A stretch of 64,000 bases of DNA, taken from Adiantum capillus-veneris. Its lineage: Eukaryota > Streptophyta > Polypodiopsida > Polypodiales > Pteridaceae. Both the position numbers and the translations under genes were made by a program. Positions 57,889 to 64,000 of the stretch are shown piece after piece (position 1 is the stretch's first letter; every line of letters begins with the position of its first letter). Location: the NCBI GenBank assembly GCA_014529385.2, contig CM043960.1, positions 125,958,043-126,022,042 on the forward strand. The letters run 5' to 3'. A model generated the notes under the pieces. That model saw only the letters and a program-made list of their open reading frames with translations. It had not been told where the DNA came from and did not search any database.

Positions 57889-60800
57889 GAAGCCAACCGC
57901 AGGCTAGGACTCAGAGATTTCTATGAACAGGAGCCGTGTGGTGTGGATTTCCAAAAAGCTTACGAGATTTTATCCACGATCAAAGAAGATGGAACTGCAT
58001 AGATTTCTGACCCTCAGGGGTATAAAGTTGAAGTGGTGATAACCAAGGAAATAGTGGTAGGAGCACTCAGATTGCCCACAGACGGAATGACAATGAGGAC
58101 AAGGGAAAGGAAAACGGTAGGTACTTTCACCAAAGAAACCGTTGCAGCCACCTTTGCTGACCTTATTTACAAACAGGTTGAAGAGCCAGCCAGGTTATAC
58201 CACCAACACTTTCATTTCCTTGCTAAAAGGCCACCAAGGTATACCACGCCCAATCATGCGGTTGCCACCACCTTCACGCAAGTCCTTAAGTCAACATCCA
58301 GGAGACCGGTGGACCACGCACAATATGTCTTGACCACTTTGAAAGGCACAAAGAAAGAAGGAAAGATTACTTACCTGGGTGCACCAGAGATATTGACAAG
58401 AATTGCATACCATGCCATTGGCATGGCCAACAACCTACCACCTGTCCCAGACCAAAACACTTGGATAGTGTCAGCTCAACCATCTCCTCGAGCTACAAGA
58501 TTGGCCAAGAGATCCTACAAATTTGATGAAGAATCGGCTGAAAGCTCGCCGGAAAGGCACATCAGTGAAAGCTCGGATAATAAAGAAAAGAGAGCACGAA
58601 GGGAGGAAATGAAGAGAAAAGCACCACACCAAGAAGAGCCTGTGCAAAAGCAAGCCCGTTTTGAAAAAGAGAAACACGCATACCAATGCAGCCGGCGGAC
58701 CCGGAAAAATGGGTGCCTAGTGGACTTAAGGGACCAAGGAACAAGCATCACACCAGGAAGCATGTTGAAGAACCCGCTAAAGTACTGGAACGGTTGTACC
58801 AAGTAGCAGAAGCTGTAAAGCTAAAGGAAGCCGAAGAAGCGGCAAAGAAGGCAAAAGAGGTGGAAAAACATCAAGAGCATGCAGAGGAGACCACTACACA
58901 AGGAGAAGCAAAACGTGCCCAAGGTGATGTGTCTCCCCGCATCTCTTCTCCTATCTCTGAACACCAAGATCAACCAATGCCAAGCCCACCACCATCACTG
59001 GCAGTTCAAGACACAACAAATGAGCCAATGAAAGAAGCAGAAGCTGAACATGAAAAGGCAGATGAATCTGCACAGGAACCAAAACACAAAGAGGCAGCTG
59101 AATCTTCACAAGAAGCTGAATCTACACAACGAGAAGCTGGATCTGCTCAAGAGCAGCCAATAGAGAAAGAGCTAGAGACAGAAAAGGCAGCAAGTCCTAC
59201 AACAAAAGAGGACACCACACAGTTTGAGCAGCCAAAGGAGCAAAAGGCAGAGGAACCACCCTCTATCGCAACACAACAAGAGAAGGCCGAGGCACCACCC
59301 TCTACCTCCACGGAAAAACAACAGCCACAGCTACAAGAACAAGAACAACCAACCATCCTGACACAACCAACAGACACCCATGAGGCTGTAGAAACATCGA
59401 TAGCTGGCACGCAATGAAGACTAGCAATCTAATGACGAAGTCATCCTACAGGTTAACGAATATGCTAAGCAAATGCATGAAATGACAGAAAGGCTTCGCT
59501 CAACAGCACTTGGCCGTAGCACATGGGCCAAAGAGTTAGAGATGGTGATCAATACACTCCAAGGGAAGTTAGACGACAGACTTAATGTGATCACGGATAT
59601 GCTAAGGCAAGTGCAGGAGTTGAACAACATCAGCTCGCTATAGATAAGAAACAAAAAGAAATGAAGGAGCTGGGTGAGCTGCTTACCAAACTGTCAGATG
59701 CATGCAAAGCCAAGGATGATCAGCTAACGGAAGTTACAAATGAACTTCTCACTACCACCTTATCAGCTCAAGAAATCCAGGTACAATTAGATGTAGCCAA
59801 TGCTTCTCTACAGTACTCAGAACAAAGAATCAATGATCAGGTGATATTCTTGCGGCGGTAAATACGAGAAAATTCAGCCGTCACCTAGATCAAAGGTACA
59901 GACGAGGTCTACAAGGAACTAGAAAAGAAAAATAAAGACCTTGAGCTGGAGCTGAAGTTAGAGAAATCTCAGCGCAGAGACCTGGCCTTGATTCGGGTCC
60001 AAAGAGAAGATGAATTGCTCAAGGAGATAACTGAACTCAAAAGAGTCAAACAGCTAATGCGAGAGGGAAGGCCAAAAACGCAAGAAGGGGTAGGCACTTT
60101 GGAGCAGCCTCAGATAGAAATACCCTCAATATCACTTGCTAAAATGGAGACACAGTCCACAATAGAGTTGAGTGGCGAGGAAGATTTTCAGGTACCCATT
60201 ATAGAAGAAGACATAGTGCCCATGGTCCAACTCTCAAAGGCTGGAGAAGATGCACTAAAAGAAAAAGTTACACAAGAGGTAGATGAGTAGTGGAAGGCAA
60301 TAATGGATTGGGAGTTGAGAGTACTTCATTCTGTCAATGTCACACAACTCGCTCCCAATCAAATAAATGCACAACGGTACCAACAGTCCCTGCCCTACCC
60401 TCTGATTATAATTGAGTTGCTACAGGTAAAAGAAAGGCTTTACACATACATACAAGTCGAGGATGCAAATGGGGTGCAAATAAAGACCACCCAAAGTGGA
60501 GGTTGAGCTTGCTAAACAAAAATCCAAAATACTTGATTTTGTTCAGGCGAGCACCTGCGACCCTACAAAAAGATCCGACTTTCTATCCTGTACCAAGAGT
60601 AAGAACCTCGATAGCACATGAGGCACTTCTAAAGAAGCAGCCAACTTGGCTGAATTACCCTAGATTGCCTGCTCCAGAAAAGAGACGAGCGAGCTGAAGA
60701 ATACATGGTGAAAACCCTAAAGGGCACCATGTCATTCTTTAAAAGTCTACCAGATTTGTCATGCACTATGCTATATAAGATCTGCCAAATGCTTCTCACA

Positions 60801-62152
60801 TGCATCGAAGTGTTCAATGAGCCAGAGTAAGCAGGCGCCCCCTTGGATGTCATTCCTCGAGGGTAACAAAGGTTTGTGCTATGATCTCAGTGGCCAACCT
60901 TCCGAAGAAGTCCTAAATGTCTTCTACCCCAGATGCATGTTTCTACCTTCACACAATATGCTGGCATTCGAGGAAGCATTCTACACGGAATTCTTCACCT
61001 GGCAAACGAAAATATTTACTCCAGTGATCAACAACCTCACCTCAAGGTTTGTAGGCTACTCAGTGGTGGAGCTCAAAAACAGAGTAACTATGTAGTTTTT
61101 GCAAGTGCCAGATAAAGAAAGGAAGATCGGATACCAAAAGGCACTAAGTGCGCTTAAAGACAACCTCGCCAGTCGCCAGCCCGAAGACTACTTCAGCCCA
61201 TAAAGCTGTGTCAAGGGACGACACAGGCGAGGAGGGAGAAAATGTTAGCAGCAAGCTAACACGGATATTATTTTTCAGAGTTCTCATTGTAAAACACTTA
61301 TTATTTTGATAAATCGAGAATATTGTAACTCCTATTTTCTCGGATAAACTCTATAATTAATGAGCCGGGCTACAAGCTTCCAGATTGTATGATCATGTCA
61401 TTATCCATCTTTGGTAGAGCTCCCACATTATTAGTTTTGACCACCAAAAACCTTGGCTAAGGTATAAAAGCCAATTTTTGTAAGTTATTGAAAAGTTTTG
61501 GATAATGAAATACACAGCGTGAGCTAACGGCGCTCACTCCTCTCCTTCTCGCGCTTCCTACTCCCTCCCGGTTGTCACATTGCAGTCGCATTTGTTGCAT
61601 TGCAGCCGCAGGTAAGAGATCTATGCATTGACATAAACACATCACAGTAATTCGTAGTTTTTGGTGTAGGCTAATTGCATCATAACTAGGAATTTACACT
61701 TTCAAATAAAAAACTAAGCATAGGCGGGGTATTGGGGCATCATTGCTAAGCATTTAGATGCATTGTGGGTCAAAAACGACTAAGTCAAAAATCCACTGCT
61801 GCTGTTAATAATTGCGATTTTGGAACTTGACCTAAAGGGGGTTTGAGACCATAAGCATGTGTGCTTAAGTCTTATAAACATGTCCTTGAAGTTCCAGTAC
61901 GTTTGGATGTCATTTGGTGCTGTAACGGATGTGATTTGTTTGTCGATGAGCGATTGGCTTTTGGTGATTTCAGTCACTTGAGTGTATCTTGAGTTAGATG
62001 TGATTTATTAGTTGTTCTCCGAGAGATTGACAACGTCTTGTAGCCTCTATGCACTAGTTGAGTCAGCTTCATCCCATGGATTGACAATTTAATCTCGGTT
62101 CTCTCTAATACTGTAATAAGATAGGATGGTGAGGTTAGTCATGCGTCCCACA
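57889..62152 (+). mobile_element. Second copy of element E 3' part (extra ORF plus LTR)
   Basis: Starts abruptly at GAAGCCAACCGC, equivalent to 41929, and runs through the extra ORF (to about 61205), polypurine tract and LTR 61243-62152. Lacks gag and pol. Regions appear in the same order as in copy 1. Overall about 93-95 percent alike by eye; the whole duplicated block is about 260 bases longer here. Broken in several places. Confidence 0.92.
61243..62152 (+). repeat. LTR of the second element E copy
   Basis: 910 bases from TGTTAGCAGCAAGCTAACA to GCGTCCCACA, followed by CACTT as in copy 1. TATA box GGTATAAAAGCC near 61460. Confidence 0.92.
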
Positions 62153-63609
62153 CACTTCATGAGCTCCCAAGAGCTCCTCTTCGATGCCAATGAGGGGCTA
62201 ACCCTTTTATATATACCATGAAAACTAAGGAATTCTCCATGCATATGGGGCTTATCACGATGAAATGTGACAAGCCCAGGTTAACGCACCCCTTTGGGGT
62301 CCCCAAATTCCACCCAAATAACCCCAAAAAACCATTTAATGAAAAAAATCCCTCCCCCACCCCACTTCCAACACTTGCCATTTCTTGCACAAGGCTCTAG
62401 TTCTTGAGCTTCAAAGTACACCTAAGACCCCACCTTATTGACCTTGAACTCCTCACTCTCCACTGGATTTTGACTTTGTCCGATCGTCCAACCAAGCTGA
62501 CCCAAATTTACAAAAAAAAAAACACTTGGCATTGCACCATCGACTTTTGGGACAAATTTCCAAATATTGTAACCTGGCCTCCATGACTCCATTTCGCAAG
62601 CCGTCAATTATGTTTAGCCCCATACCATGCATACTACTATCCAAAACCTTGTTGGAAGCAAAAATCCCACCAGGTGGGACATTTTACAATGCATTCAAGT
62701 GGGCACATAACTGGCCCCCAACAATCTTTCAACTGACCATATCTTGCAAATCATGGCTCTATTTGAGGAGCCGTCTTGACCGGCTTCTAGAGCACCTTGA
62801 ACACTACATTCAAGAGCATTAAACCAACACTCAAAACACCTGGATCTTCCAACCCCAATTGAACCTTTATAGAGTCCTTTTGGCCTAACAAACCACATTA
62901 TGCATACATTCCAACTGCCTCTTGCCTGCCTTCGCCCTATATACCTACTTTAGCCATTCACTGCATACCTGTCTACATCTATGCCTTGCATAGCATACCT
63001 TTCAACATCAACCAACTTTGATTATCTCATCATTGCCCATGGACCTATTGAACATTTATGTTCAAACAAAAGCATCTTTATTGTGCTTGAAAACTGCAAC
63101 ACTCTGCTAACACCTAAGCAAAGTGAAAAAGCATAACCATATGTACAGTATATAGAAGGCTGCATGTCCATCGCACTCTGTTCCCCTTAGGTAGGTTGCC
63201 CAACCCCCATGGTTATAATACAGTTCACATTAGGTACCAAACTCTTGTGAAAGTACATCTTAAGTCGCACCCCATTCACTCTGTTTCTCAGCAGCTTACC
63301 ATTTGACTGCACCAACTGATAGGTCCCATTTGGAAAAGCTTTTTGTACCATCATGTATGGACCCATCCATTTCTTCTTAAACTTATTTTGGAAATTAAAA
63401 TCTAAGTAGCTCTCACCAGGTCTCCTTCCTCTATGTTCTTGTCTGGCAAGCTTTGATTGAACTTGGCAATTTGTTTCTCCCGCTTCTTCACATAATAGTC
63501 AGTTGCCTCTTTGTCCATCCGTAAAGCTTCAAGACTGACAATCCCATCTTGCAAAACCTCTTGTTGTGTGGCATTGAGTTTCCACATTACTTTCAAAGCT
63601 CCAAGTTGT
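62153..63609 (-). mobile_element. Second copy of element F 3' part
   Basis: Matches 45927-47392: non-coding sequence, then the minus-strand integrase C-terminus (63596-63402; MKVMWKLNATQQEVLQDGIV). It ends at GTTGT, where a Copia LTR begins. Confidence 0.9.
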
Positions 63610-64000
63610 TGTTGGAATTAGGGTTGTAAAGAAACACAACACAGCTTGGAGAAGACGAAGGAAGCTCAAGGCACACAATAGAGAGTGTATTACTAGTGCG
63701 CAATGGAAAGATAGATAGCCCTAGAGTGATGGGCGTATATACAGTGCACGGGGAAAAAACCTCCTAAAGAGGGAAAAAATGCCCCGGCGGTCCTAGTGTG
63801 TCACACACATCACTACCACATGTATATTGTAACAAATCCCCCCTGGAGTGATGCGGTGAACAAGAGCTGGCACATGAGTAAAGGAAAGTGCCATGCCCTG
63901 AGGACATGATCGGTCCACAAAGGGGAGTAAGCCCAAAGATTTGCGGAAAGCTTCAAGCTTCTCACAAGACAATGCCTTTGTGAAAAGATCTGCAAGGTTG
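63610..64000 (-). mobile_element. Ty1/Copia element, 3' end, minus strand, running off the window
   Basis: 3' LTR at 63610-63834 (225 bases; on the minus strand TGTTACAATATACA to CCTAATTCCAACA), preceded on the minus strand by the purine run CCAGGGGGGATT. To its right (63995-63840) is the end of RNase H with the Copia hallmark NLADLFTKAL followed by FRKSLGL. It interrupts element F's second copy after GTTGT (63605-63609), the expected 5-base duplication, whose partner is off the right edge. Most of the element is not visible, so its state cannot be judged. Confidence 0.88.

Noticed and set aside
45016-62152. The two 0.9-kb LTRs as the pair of one element
   Set aside because: Each is preceded by its own copy of the extra ORF and polypurine tract and followed by the same flank, so both are 3' LTRs in duplicated blocks.

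Overview
The window is nuclear DNA of a land plant with a large, repeat-choked genome. The evidence is a spliced host gene with GT-AG introns (the exosome subunit RRP46) surrounded by LINEs, chromodomain Ty3/Gypsy elements primed by initiator-Met tRNA, a giant Tat/Athila-like Ty3/Gypsy element, Ty1/Copia pieces and an endogenous caulimovirid. The mixture would suit a fern or gymnosperm, but nothing in the sequence fixes the lineage, so that part is inference. No tRNA, rRNA or CRISPR array was seen.

Left third (1-20837), nested mobile elements. A LINE (1-2748) ends in a (CT)n tract. A minus-strand chromovirus (element A, 2792-12398) sits in that tract, and a second, 5'-truncated LINE of the same family (12404-13926) follows and also ends in (CT)n. 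A plus-strand member of A's own LTR family (element B, 5667-9819) lies inside A in opposite orientation. Next comes a second chromovirus (element C, 14238-20837). It carries an internally deleted A/B-family derivative in its gag (element D, 15213-15963) and a 1.55-kb solo LTR with target-site duplication in its pol (17856-19406).

Middle (20838-32566). The only host gene recognised is RRP46 (visible exons 21916-25783, plus strand). Its first coding exon is not found in the window, and a decayed tandem copy of its second visible exon lies in an intron. Beyond it are simple repeats, a worn Copia gag/protease fossil on the minus strand (about 27350-28350) and dispersed direct repeats with no recognisable gene.

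Right half (32567-64000). Element E (32567-45926) is a giant Ty3/Gypsy fossil with a palindrome-bearing repeat array in its leader, gag, RT/RNase H, an integrase region with two HHCC modules, a protease-like domain downstream of integrase, and a large extra 3' ORF of unknown function. It abuts a minus-strand Ty3/Gypsy pol (element F, about 45927-51050). A rearranged endogenous caulimovirid (about 51080-56600) follows, with three copies of the coat-protein 3' region in -/+/- order that form a near-perfect 1.1-kb inverted repeat. After a small intron-containing, transposase-like gene remnant (56809-57381) comes a second copy of the E/F junction (57889-63609). It carries the same LTR-to-flank boundary as the first, which marks a block duplication. 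A Copia element (63610 to the edge) later inserted into that copy.
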